A stretch of DNA of 35,193 bases from Planctomycetota bacterium (GTDB lineage: Bacteria; Planctomycetota; JAJSAM01; JAJVHW01), in the NCBI GenBank assembly GCA_024280885.1, contig JAJRPF010000009.1, positions 1-35,193 of the forward strand, read 5' to 3'. Under the pieces are notes generated by a model. It was not told the origin of the DNA. It saw only the letters and a list, made by a program, of their open reading frames with translations, and made no database searches. Positions within the stretch are counted from its first letter, which is position 1. Every line of letters starts with the position of its first letter. Shown in pieces: positions 26,146-34,900 of this stretch. The translations under genes were made by a program, and so were the position numbers.

Positions 26146-26289
26146 ATGAAAGTCCGTATCCGCCGCAGTAACCTCAAGCGCGTCCGCAAATTCGGGTTCC
26201 TCTCTCGCAGCAAGACGAAGAAGGGCCGACAGATCATCAGCCGTCAGCGCAAGCGCTACGGCGCGTACCGTGGCGCGTTCCGTAAGTAA
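26146..26289 (+). CDS. rpmH: 50S ribosomal protein bL34
   Basis: A 47-residue, extremely basic protein that is part of the large ribosomal subunit. The core S-N-L-K-R-V-R-K-x-G-F-x-x-R-x-K-T-K-K-G-R matches the bL34 pattern at the expected distance from the start. The C-terminal tail after that block (RYGAYRGAFRK) differs from the usual ending and is a few residues longer than the common 44-46. GAGGT at 26134-26138, seven bases before the ATG, is a good ribosome site. In most bacteria rpmH is followed by rnpA and yidC; here the next 250 bp are non-coding and the neighbour is a leftward lipoprotein gene. Confidence 0.93.
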   Translation: MKVRIRRSNLKRVRKFGFLSRSKTKKGRQIISRQRKRYGAYRGAFRK

Positions 26290-26313
26290 TCGCTGACTGC
26301 GGCGCGGAGACCG

Positions 26314-26331
26314 AGCAGCCCGCAGGCTGCT
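26314..26331 (+). terminator. Hairpin just after rpmH
   Basis: AGCAGCC (26314-26320) pairs with GGCTGCT (26325-26331) around a CGCA loop, 25 bp after the rpmH stop. No T-run follows, so its role in termination is only possible. Confidence 0.4.
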
Positions 26332-26372
26332 GCACCAGCCTCTCCGACCTCCCAGTCACTCGAGCCTCATCC

Positions 26373-26402
26373 GGGGACGCAGCAAGGCCATGCTGCGTCC
26401 CC
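26373..26402 (+). terminator. Perfect 12-bp GC-rich hairpin downstream of rpmH
   Basis: GGGGACGCAGCA (26373-26384) and TGCTGCGTCCCC (26391-26402) pair without mismatch around a six-base loop, in the gap between rpmH and the convergent lipoprotein gene. It could stop transcripts from both sides. A classic T-run is absent. Confidence 0.55.
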
Positions 26403-26538
26403 CGCTCGATTCCGGGCCCGATGCCGCGGATATGAGCCCGAGTTCGCTGCGACGAAGGACTTGCTGCGACGGAGTCCGGCCATCCGCAGCGGCGCTCCAA
26501 ACTGAGCGCGCGACCGCGTTGCCCTCTACCGCCTTTCC

Positions 26539-27075
26539 CTATTTGGGGTGACGGCCCGACGCGGAGTCGCCGGCCCAGCGGAGCGCGTGCCGATCGTCGA
26601 CACCCTCATCGGCGTCCTTGGCGATCTTCACGATCCCGTGGCCAGCCACTTCGTTGGTGATCCAGTAATAGAAGCGACCGCGATCCTTCGTATCGACGTG
26701 CAGAATCCAGCAGTCCCACGTTTGTCCGCCCGCATCGACGCGCCCCCGCTCGACCTTGCGGACCACGGCGTCGTCGGGCACGCCAAAGCCGTTCCGATGC
26801 CAACGAAAGCGCTCCAGGCTCTTTCCGACAGGCTCGCCCTCTTCGTAGCGCATCACATCCACGACCACGTTGACGTCGCCGGCCTCGGTCACCGTATAGC
26901 GCCACTCGGTCGGGCCACGCTTCAGGACGAGTTCCTCGCCGACGACGGCGTCGTTGAGCGGCGGCTCGAACGCGGGTAGGGCAGCGCGGGCTGGTGGGAC
27001 AGCTGGCTTCTGACAACCGGAGAGGCCGCCGACGACCAACAGAGCGATGCCAGCGAAGACTTGGAGAGTGCGCAT
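26539..27075 (-). CDS. Predicted lipoprotein, function unknown
   Basis: The product is 178 residues from ATG 27075, with an AGGAT ribosome site seven bases upstream. The longer frame to 27246 is not credible because it overlaps the upstream gene. A lipoprotein signal ends in L18-S-G-C21, so C21 is the lipidated residue. The mature part starts with a Pro/Ala linker and continues as a beta-rich domain (EWRYTVTEAGDVNVVVDV; RGRFYYWITNEVAGHGIVKI). No enzymatic motif or named family is recognised. It lies 107 bp downstream of the first glycosyltransferase gene on the same strand, so co-transcription is possible. It converges on rpmH. Confidence 0.82.
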   Translation of the reverse strand: MRTLQVFAGIALLVVGGLSGCQKPAVPPARAALPAFEPPLNDAVVGEELVLKRGPTEWRYTVTEAGDVNVVVDVMRYEEGEPVGKSLERFRWHRNGFGVPDDAVVRKVERGRVDAGGQTWDCWILHVDTKDRGRFYYWITNEVAGHGIVKIAKDADEGVDDRHALRWAGDSASGRHPK

Positions 27076-27182
27076 CGATGAGATCCTATCCGCAATGGCC
27101 CGTCGTGCCGTGATCGTGGGAGCCTCGGACGGCGCCCGCGGCGCTCCGTCCCGGAGACGGCTGCGCGTGGCGAAGACGCTCA

Positions 27183-29087
27183 TCATTTCGGCTCTCTCGG
27201 GCGCAGGTGGCGCATGTCCGGCGGGACGGCCCACGCGCGCGGCCAATCACGCGGCGACTTGCCGTATCGAAATGCGAATCTGACGTGCTCGCGGGCGTCG
27301 AGCCCACGCCCGGAAGTCCGTGTGAGCACCTCGGCGAAACGCGCGCGCACGGCGGGGTTGTAGTACTGGTCGGGATAGCGCCTCACCAGGGCCTCGAGCA
27401 GCGCGAGCGCTTCCGCCGTGCGCCCGCGGAGCATGCGACACTCCACGACGGTCAGCCAGGCGTTCCAGTCGGCGGGCTCGATCTCCAAGCCGCGCAGGTA
27501 GGCGTCGGCCGACTTGTCGAAGTCCTCGTCGCGCTCGAAGTAGACGTAGCCGAGGACGAACCACGGTCCCGGCAGATCTTCTCCGCCGAACTCGGCTTCG
27601 AACGAGTCGAGTGCGCGCAGCGCGAACTCCTCAGCAAGGTCGTAGTTGCGGAGAGTGCGGTGGCAGACCGCGATGGTCATGAGACCGGCGTGACGGATCG
27701 TCGAGGGCTGCGGCGGGAGCCACGCAGCGACACTCAATCCGCCGACGCCGACAAGGGCAGCCGCCAGCGCTCGTGTATGGCGCGCGCGCCACGCCGAGAT
27801 TCCCCAGGCAACGGCCCCGCCTGCCAGCACGGCCATCGCCGGGACCGCGGGGCTGCGATAGTGCGACAGTGGGAACACGATGGTCAGCACAGCAACGTGC
27901 GCCGCCGCGATCGCGCCGGGACCGAAGAGTACGTCGCGCCGCCGTACGTGAAGCGCGAGGCCCACGCACCCGACGACCGCGATCAGCCACGTCGGGACGA
28001 CGGCCAACCAAAGCAGCGGAGCGAACTCCCGGTCGAGTTCCAGCGAGGCCGACGAGGGCACTTCGCGCGGCGTGAAGAACCAGCGCGCCTTGGTGAAGAG
28101 GTAGCCAATCGCGTCGCCCGGCCGGGCGACGAACTCGCTGATCGTATCGTCACGGAAGGCGTCGGAGATCTCGGCCCACGTCGCGTCCTCGCCGATGCGC
28201 GGCGCCATGTAACGACGCGCGTCGGCGTGCATCTCCATCGGGTTGAAGCGAAACCGGCCCTCCGCCGACATCATCCCATGCCTTCGCGCCGCAGGGCAGT
28301 TGCCCAGCCAGAGGTTCGCACCCGAAGCCGCGGTGTAGACGACGGGTTCGCCCCCCACGCGCCAGTTGCGCACGAAGCTGAGCACGGCAGGAGCCATGAA
28401 GACGAGTACGACGACCGTGGCGGTCCGCAGCCTGCGCCCCGGAGCCGCTCGGCGAGCCTGCAGCCAGAGGAAGAACGGGAGCGCGAGAGGCGTGATCGGA
28501 CGCGCCAAGGCGCCGAATCCCAGCCACAATCCGGCTGCGATGGGCCCATGCGCTCCGCCGAAGCGCCCGGATCGAGCCCCCTCGCGCGGAGGCACGCAAC
28601 TCCAGACCGCGCCGGCCATCAAGAACGCGCCCATGCCGGAGATGGAGATGTGCCCGTCGAGATGGACCAGCGACGTGGAGAGCGCGACCGCAATCCCTGT
28701 CACCCAGGCAGCCGCCCCGCCGAAGAGACGCCTGGCCGACGCCGCGGACAGGGCGGTGGTGGCGGCCCCGAGCAGCGCCTGCGCAGCCAGTACCCAAGGG
28801 ATGAAATCGCCTTGAAAAACCGCCCAGAAAGGCGCAAGAACGTAGGCGTAGAGCGGATTGAGGAAGTACGGGTCACCGCCGACGATGCCCTCGCGCCCGG
28901 CCAGGTCGCCTCTCGCGATCTCCATCGCCCACTGGGCGTAGTACGTCCCATCCAGCTGCGGAAAGTGCACGACGATGTTCTTCGCGTAGCCCTGCGCGGA
29001 TGCCGCGCCACGCACGATCAGAGCGATGAGCGCGGAGACCCGGACGGGGTCGCAGGAGGAGCGTCGAAGGACATCGGAAAAGGGCAT
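27183..29087 (-). CDS. GT-C glycosyltransferase (GT39/ArnT-like) with TPR tail, copy 1
   Basis: The product is about 634 residues from ATG 29087. An ATG at 29132 would leave only 19 bp before divergent trxA, and GAGG lies nine bases before 29087. There are about ten hydrophobic segments over the first 450 residues. D46 in LDGTYYAQWA sits in the first extracytoplasmic loop, where GT-C enzymes keep their catalytic acid. DPYFLNPLYAYVLAPFWAVF and FPLSHYRSPAVPAMAV are further landmarks. Enzymes of this type take sugar from a polyprenyl carrier on the outer face of the membrane. About 470-600 are TPR-like pairs, probably for partner binding. It is paralogous to the gene at 30069-31877. Donor and acceptor are unknown. 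Confidence 0.85.
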   Translation of the reverse strand: MPFSDVLRRSSCDPVRVSALIALIVRGAASAQGYAKNIVVHFPQLDGTYYAQWAMEIARGDLAGREGIVGGDPYFLNPLYAYVLAPFWAVFQGDFIPWVLAAQALLGAATTALSAASARRLFGGAAAWVTGIAVALSTSLVHLDGHISISGMGAFLMAGAVWSCVPPREGARSGRFGGAHGPIAAGLWLGFGALARPITPLALPFFLWLQARRAAPGRRLRTATVVVLVFMAPAVLSFVRNWRVGGEPVVYTAASGANLWLGNCPAARRHGMMSAEGRFRFNPMEMHADARRYMAPRIGEDATWAEISDAFRDDTISEFVARPGDAIGYLFTKARWFFTPREVPSSASLELDREFAPLLWLAVVPTWLIAVVGCVGLALHVRRRDVLFGPGAIAAAHVAVLTIVFPLSHYRSPAVPAMAVLAGGAVAWGISAWRARHTRALAAALVGVGGLSVAAWLPPQPSTIRHAGLMTIAVCHRTLRNYDLAEEFALRALDSFEAEFGGEDLPGPWFVLGYVYFERDEDFDKSADAYLRGLEIEPADWNAWLTVVECRMLRGRTAEALALLEALVRRYPDQYYNPAVRARFAEVLTRTSGRGLDAREHVRFAFRYGKSPRDWPRAWAVPPDMRHLRPREPK

Positions 29088-29151
29088 GTGGTGGACGCCT
29101 CGATCGTTAGAAGAGACGTTCCCCCTGAGCATAGATCACGAGAGGTGTCAT

Positions 29152-29475
29152 ATGAGTCTCCAGCACGTAAACGACCAGACGTTCGAGACCGAGGTCCTGC
29201 AGAGCGACGTTCCCGTCCTCGTGGATTTCTACGCGACGTGGTGCGGCCCGTGCAAAGCCATGGAACCGGCACTCGTGGAACTTGCCAGTGAGTACGAGGG
29301 CCGGGCGAAGATCGTGAAGGTCAACATCGAGGACGCACCCGGCCTCGCGTCGAGCCATGGGATCATGGGCGTCCCAACCGTGATCGTCTTCAAGAATGGC
29401 GCCGAGACGCAGAAGATGACCAGCCGCAAGTCGAAGCCTGAGCTCGAAAAGGCGCTGCTGGCAGCGCTCGAGTAG
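29152..29475 (+). CDS. trxA: Thioredoxin
   Basis: A 107-residue cytoplasmic disulfide reductase. The active site W30-C31-G-P-C34 and cis-Pro P75 in GVPT are in the usual places, and the length equals classic thioredoxin 1. AGAGG at 29141-29145, six bases before the ATG, fixes the start; the frame is open upstream but nothing there looks coding. The next gene starts five bases after its stop on the same strand and carries a [2Fe-2S]-type Cys domain, which suggests a redox pair. It is divergent from glycosyltransferase copy 1, with about 64 bp for two promoters. Confidence 0.97.
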   Translation: MSLQHVNDQTFETEVLQSDVPVLVDFYATWCGPCKAMEPALVELASEYEGRAKIVKVNIEDAPGLASSHGIMGVPTVIVFKNGAETQKMTSRKSKPELEKALLAALE

Positions 29476-29480
29476 TCCGC

Positions 29481-30056
29481 GTGGCTGACTCTGAGCGCAC
29501 GCACGAGCGGCCAGATCGCGGGCGAGCAGGCCCGCGGCCAAGAGTCGAAGAGGGCCCGCTCCCTGGCGCGAACGCGATCGGGGAGTCGGGCTCTCTCGAT
29601 TCGGGACCGGGCGTCCGCCTCTCGCTGCGGGTGGACCTCGAACGCCGCATTCTCTCCGCTGGCTTCGAGGTGCGAGGGATCGACGCCGCGCGCCCGGTGC
29701 TCGCTGAACTGTGTCGGGTGCTGCTCGGGGCGACCGTCGACGACGCGGAGCGCACGACGCTTCGCGCCGTCGCGCGCCTCGGCGCACTCGACGAGGGCGA
29801 TCCCGCGGCCCGCCAGATCCACTTCGCGCTGCGTGGAGCGCTCCGTTCATGGACCACGCCCGCCGCGGAGCGTGGGAGCGAGGTGATCTGCGCGTGCTTC
29901 GCGCTCGAGCGAGCTCAGATCATGACGGCGATCCATGAACACGGACTGCGCACGATTGACGACGTGCGAGAGCACATGCCCGCAACGCGGGGCTGCGGAA
30001 CGTGCCGGCCCGACATCGAGTGCCTCCTGAAGCTGTCAGCGGAGGAATCCGACTAG
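29481..30056 (+). CDS. NifU-like protein: degenerate scaffold domain plus BFD-type [2Fe-2S] domain
   Basis: The product is 191 residues from GTG 29481. The first 45 residues are charged and disordered. Residues 46-123 follow the layout of the NifU/IscU scaffold (VDLERRILSAGFEVRG, then LAELCRVLLGATVDDA, then ending FALRGALRSW). The scaffold cysteines are absent: the usual FGCGSA position reads RGIDAA and the usual HCS position reads HFA. Residues 135-182 are a BFD-like domain with C137-x-C139 and C172-G-T-C175, as in the central NifU and bacterioferritin-associated domains that bind a [2Fe-2S] cluster. C180 is an extra cysteine. It is probably a redox or iron-sulfur protein rather than an assembly scaffold. 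It follows trxA by five bases. Confidence 0.8.
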   Translation: MADSERTHERPDRGRAGPRPRVEEGPLPGANAIGESGSLDSGPGVRLSLRVDLERRILSAGFEVRGIDAARPVLAELCRVLLGATVDDAERTTLRAVARLGALDEGDPAARQIHFALRGALRSWTTPAAERGSEVICACFALERAQIMTAIHEHGLRTIDDVREHMPATRGCGTCRPDIECLLKLSAEESD

Positions 30057-30075
30057 GTCTCAGTAGACCTAGTCG
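30050..30075. terminator. Perfect palindrome shared by two convergent genes, probable bidirectional terminator
   Basis: CGACTAGGTCT (30050-30060) and AGACCTAGTCG (30065-30075) form an 11-bp perfect stem with loop CAGT. The TAG stop of the NifU-like gene (30054-30056) lies in the left arm. The stop of glycosyltransferase copy 2 (CTA at 30069-30071 on the plus strand) lies in the right arm, so the two stops pair with each other. There is no T-run on either side. Confidence 0.7.
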
Positions 30076-31877
30076 CTGCGCGACAGGCCCGCGCGCGCCA
30101 AGACTCCCGGCCCTGGAGTGAAGCCGCGCTGCAGCGCCCAGACGAGATCCGCGCGCGCGCCGTCACGGTCGCCGGTGAACGCCCGCAGCGCCCCGCGCGA
30201 CCCGCGCGCCGCGGCGCTCCACGGGAAGTCACGCACCAGACTCTCCCCCTCCGCGATCGCATCGGGGCGCCGCCCGAGATCGATGAGCAACGTCGCGCGC
30301 AGGTAGCGCGCTGCGACGTTCCAGGGCTGCCGCGCGACGGCGCGCTCGACCCAGACCAGCGCGGCGGCCCGATCGGCGCGCAGAATCTGCGCCTCGGACA
30401 TCGCCAGGAGAGCAGGGACCCACTTCGGTTCGTCAGCGACAGCGTCGGCCGCAGCAGCAGCGGCGCCGGGCCCGTCGGCTGCGCGGATCGCGTCCACGGC
30501 CGCGTTCACGCGCTCGACCGCGCGCGGGTTGCCGGGTTCTGGGACAGCCCACGCCACCGCTGCCACGAGCACGAGCGCGGCGAGCGCCAGGGCTCGGGAG
30601 CGACCGGTCGCTCCCAAGAGCCGGACGCCGCCGACCGCGACCGCGACGGCCAGAGCCGGGATCGCGGGTGCCCGGTAGTGCGAGAGGGGGAATGCCAGAG
30701 CAGCGGCAACGGCGTGGGCGACCACGAGCGCGGTGACGCCGAGGAGTAGCCGCTGGTCACGGCGTCGCCAGAGCGCCAGCCAGAGCGCCGCGAGCAGCCA
30801 CGTGGGCACAAACGCGATGTAGAGCAAGGGGACCCGCTCGCGATCCACGACGAGGTCGGCGCTCGACGGAGGCTCGGCTGGCGAGAGAAACCAGATGAGC
30901 TTCGCGCCGAAGAAACGCAGCGCAGCGCCGGGATGAGCGTTGACGTCGTCCCACGCGGCGCGCCTGTACCAGGCGGAGACCTCCGAGCGCGACGGCTCCC
31001 GGCCGAGATCCAGCGCGACGCGGTACTTGGCATCCGTGTGCATCTCGACCGGGCCGAAGCGGAAGTCGTCGCTCATCATCGCCCGCGTCCGCCGGGCAAG
31101 CGGGTTCTGGCCCAGGTGGAGATTGAGGCCATTCGCGGCGGTGAACACGACAGGTTCGCCCGAGACTGCGAGATTGCGGACGAACGAGATACTCGCGAAT
31201 GCGGCGAAGACCAGCACGACGGTGGCTGCGGCGCGTACGTTCGCTCGGCGCGCCGCCCCACGGCGCACCCAGTGCAGAGCGGCGAAGAATGGTAGCGCAA
31301 GGAGCGTCACGGGCCGGGCCAGTGCACCGACACCGAGCCAGAACCCGGCGGCGACAGGACCGTGGCCGCGTGGCACACGCGCCGACACAGTCAACGCGGT
31401 CGCTGGAGCGGCGGAATGGACCGCGCCCGCAACGAGAAACGCGGCGAGCGTCGCCACGCTGATGTGCGTAGACAGGTGGACCAAGGCCGCCGAGAACGCG
31501 ACCGCTGCGCCCGCAACCCAGGCCGCCACTTCCGGCGCCGGGTGCGGGTCTCCCCGGGCCGCGACGAAGCGCTGTGCAGCGTTGGCGGCAAGCCAGGCGG
31601 TCGCGCCGCCCAGCAGCGCCTGCGCGGCGAGTATCCACGGCTGCGCAGGCTCGAACGCCGCGACGATCGGTGCGATCAGCCACGCGTAGAGCGGATTGAG
31701 GAGGTAGGGGCCGGCCGATCCGGCGGGTCCGGCGGAGAGCACATCGCCGGCAGAGAGCGCGCGCGCCCAGTCGAGGTAGTACGCGGCGTCGAGCGAGGGC
31801 GTGCGCAGCGCGGGATTCCCCGCCCACTGCGCAGCGGCCACCGCACCCCGCAGCGCCGCCGCGACAAGCGCACACAC
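30069..31877 (-). CDS. GT-C glycosyltransferase (GT39/ArnT-like) with TPR tail, copy 2
   Basis: The product is 602 residues from GTG 31877; no ATG, GTG or TTG lies upstream in frame before the next gene. About ten hydrophobic segments fill the first 420 residues. D30 in LDAAYYLDWA matches the catalytic-loop aspartate of copy 1. The landmarks PYLLNPLYAWLIAPIVAAF, SGEPVVFTAANGLNLHLGQN and FPLSHYRAPAIPALAV line up with copy 1. Ala-rich TPR-like pairs cover about 450-590. Its likely role is lipid-linked sugar transfer at the outer face of the membrane. It starts 100 bp downstream of the M16 protease on the same strand. The two copies are clearly paralogous but well diverged, so the duplication is not recent. 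Confidence 0.84.
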   Translation of the reverse strand: MCALVAAALRGAVAAAQWAGNPALRTPSLDAAYYLDWARALSAGDVLSAGPAGSAGPYLLNPLYAWLIAPIVAAFEPAQPWILAAQALLGGATAWLAANAAQRFVAARGDPHPAPEVAAWVAGAAVAFSAALVHLSTHISVATLAAFLVAGAVHSAAPATALTVSARVPRGHGPVAAGFWLGVGALARPVTLLALPFFAALHWVRRGAARRANVRAAATVVLVFAAFASISFVRNLAVSGEPVVFTAANGLNLHLGQNPLARRTRAMMSDDFRFGPVEMHTDAKYRVALDLGREPSRSEVSAWYRRAAWDDVNAHPGAALRFFGAKLIWFLSPAEPPSSADLVVDRERVPLLYIAFVPTWLLAALWLALWRRRDQRLLLGVTALVVAHAVAAALAFPLSHYRAPAIPALAVAVAVGGVRLLGATGRSRALALAALVLVAAVAWAVPEPGNPRAVERVNAAVDAIRAADGPGAAAAAADAVADEPKWVPALLAMSEAQILRADRAAALVWVERAVARQPWNVAARYLRATLLIDLGRRPDAIAEGESLVRDFPWSAAARGSRGALRAFTGDRDGARADLVWALQRGFTPGPGVLARAGLSRSD

Positions 31878-31977
31878 GAGTTCCGGCGCATGGCTGCGGA
31901 GCCGGTACTCCCAGGTCGCACACGCCCGCCGCGAGTCTGAATTCGCAGCCGCGCCGACATCGGAAGCAGGGTCAACG

Positions 31978-34900
31978 TCAGAAGTTGAAGAGCTCGTCCT
32001 TCGTCACTTCCTGGACCTCGCCGAAGCGCCCGAGCGCCTCGAGGTCCACCTTCTCCTTGTCACCGACGATGGTGATCGTGAACGGGAGCGTCTCGAAGCG
32101 CTTGGCGAACGCGTCGAGCCCGGCCGCGTCCATCGCCACAGCGGTGCGCCAATTGTAGTCGCGCGGATCACCGTCGATGCCCCAGCGATCCCACGTCAGA
32201 GCCGCACCCGGCATCCCGCGGAAACCGAGACGATTGGTGCGATACGACTCATCGATAGAACTCGTCACCTGCCGCAGTCGGTTTTCCGACGACGGGAACT
32301 TCCGGATCAAACCCATGAGAACGCCGACGGCCTCGACAGCCTTGTCCTGCTGATTGGCCATGCCCGCACGCATGATGTTGTCATCGCCGACGCGCGAGCC
32401 GTTGCCGTAGTTGGCCCAGACGCTATAGGCCAGCGAACGCGCCTCGCGGACTTCCTGGAACACCACGGCCCCCATCCCACCGCCCATGAACTCGTTGTAG
32501 ACGCGGCGGACCGGGAACTGCTTCGGCTCGAACTCGCCGTCGGGACCGAAGAAACCGACCTGCGCCTGAGCACCTGTCTGCTGCAGGAACAGAATGCGAT
32601 TGGCCGACGGTGCGACGTACTTCGTCGGCTTGTAGACGGGAGCCGTCTGCAACTCCGTGCCCGCCGCCTTCGCAAACGCGGCCGCGACCTTCTCGATCGG
32701 CAACGTGCCCACGTAAACGACGATCCGCTTGTACTTCCAGACGTCGGCCGCCGCGCCGAGCAGTTCGGCGGCCTGAAGTTGCGCCAGTTCCGCGTTGGTC
32801 GGACCGGTCAGCATCGGACTCTCGGCGCCGCGCATCGCGTACATCTGCAGCGCGCCGTTCAGAGCGCGGGGCGAGCTCTGCTGCATCGCACGCATGCCGA
32901 GGAACCGCTGGACAAGCTTCGCGAGATCGTCCTGACCAACGCCCTTCGGGGTCTTAAAATGCTCCTGCATGAGCGTGACCGTGGCGTCGAAGTTTGCATC
33001 CAGACCGGACGCGGAGAGGACGGTCTCCTTCTCGGACGCGTTGCCACTGATCGTGGAACCGAGCGCGTAGAGCGTGCGCTTGTACGCGATCGGGTCGAGC
33101 GCACCCGCACCAGCCAGAGAGAGGAGCGGGAAGGCCATCTCGAGTCGCTTGTCGTGATCGCTGCCCACCTCGAAGTGCACGTCGAGGTCGAAGACGTCGT
33201 TGATCGGGTTCGCGCCGTAGTAGAGGCGTCCCCAATCGTAGTCACGGACCACATAGTCCTTTCCGGCGACCGCGAACACGGGCTCGATCGGCGTTGCCGG
33301 CATGTTCAGAATCGAGTTGAAGAACGGTGTATGAACATCGTTCTCGATCTGCACCGTGGTGAACTTCGGCTTCGTCACATCGGGGAGAACGGGGTCTCCG
33401 TTACGGCGATAGATCACGACGAAGTCGTCGCTCAAGTACTTGTTCGCCGCGGCGACGATCTGCGTCTTCGTGACCTTGCGCATCCGGTCGAGCGATTCGA
33501 CCTCGTTGCGCCACGGTGTCCGGTTGACGAATGCGGACGTCATCTGCGAGACGCGTGTTCGGTTGCTCTCGAGGCTGCGCTTCTCGCCCACCTCGAAGTC
33601 AGTGATGACCGCCGCAAGATCCGCGTCGGTGAACTCCCCCGCGCGCAGCAGACGGACCTGCTCCAGAAGGAGCGCCTCGCACTCCTCCAGCGTCTGTCCG
33701 GGCTTCGGAACCGCGCGCAACGTCTGCACGCCCGCCTCGGCCAGGAACATCGGTCCGGAGCCAGCGGACCGAACGGCTTGCGTCTGACTGAGATTGACGT
33801 TGATCAGGCCGGTCTGCTGGTTGTCCAGCATCATGTCGCAGAGGATCACGGGCAGCACGTCGGGATGGTTCGGCCCCACCGTCAGATACGCGATCGAGAC
33901 CTGCTCATCAGCCTTGTGCGTGACCTCGACGAAGGTGCGGCCGTTTGGCTTCTCGATGGGGTACTCGGGATCCGCGGCGACGGCCTTCGCCTCCCACGCC
34001 CCGAAGTAGCGCGTGATGACCTCCATCGCCTCGGCCGGATCGAAGTCCCCCGCCAGAGCGATGCACATGTTCCCGGGCACGTACCACTTCTCCAGGTACT
34101 CGTACATCTTGCGCAGCGACGGATTCTTCAGATGCTCGACCGTGCCGATGGTCGGCTGCGTGCCGTAGGGGTGCGCGGGGAAGAGTGCGCGACTCTGCGC
34201 CTGGAAGACGGCCCGACCCGGGTTGTCGAGTGACCGGTTCATTTCCTCGTACACGGCTTCGAGTTCCGTCTGGAAGAGCCGGAAGACCGCGTCGGTGAAG
34301 CGCTCGCTCTCGAGCTTCGCCCAGTGTTCGAGTCGGTTGGCGGGGAGGTTCACTACGTACGACGTCTGGTCATTGCTCGTGAACGCATTCATCCCGCTGA
34401 AGCCCATCGCGGAGTAGAGCTGATCGATCTCGCTGGGGACCTCGTACTCCGCTGCCGCCACGTTGGACTTGTCGATCTCGGCGTAGATCTTCGCTCGCGC
34501 GGCGGGCTCGGTCGCATGGAAGAGTTCCTCGTAGAGCGCGGTGATGCGATCCAGGTGCGGCTTCTCCTTCGCCCAGTCGAGGGTTCCGAGCTTCGTCGTG
34601 CCTTTGAAGAGCATGTGCTCGAGATAGTGCGCCATGCCGGTCGAGTCGCTCGGGTCCTTGGCGCTGCCCGCGCGTGTGGTGATCCACGCGTTGATCCGCG
34701 GCTCTTCGTGATTGGGCGAGAGCATCACCGTCAGGCCATTCGGCAGGCGCTCGATGATCACTCCCATCGGGTCGCCCGCGACGGCGGGAACGTGCGCCTT
34801 GGCACCGTCCGCCGTCGCCAACGCCGAGTCCGCTTGCGTGACTTCGCCGTCATCGAGCGGGCGCAACGCGTCGCGGGCGGCCTCCGACGTCCCCGGCGCG

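Noticed and set aside
27207..29291. 694-residue plus-strand ORF
   Set aside because: Antisense to glycosyltransferase copy 1; its composition is an Arg/Pro/Gly-rich shadow.
31801..34233. 810-residue plus-strand ORF
   Set aside because: Antisense to the M16 protease, whose zinc motif and lipobox prove the other strand.
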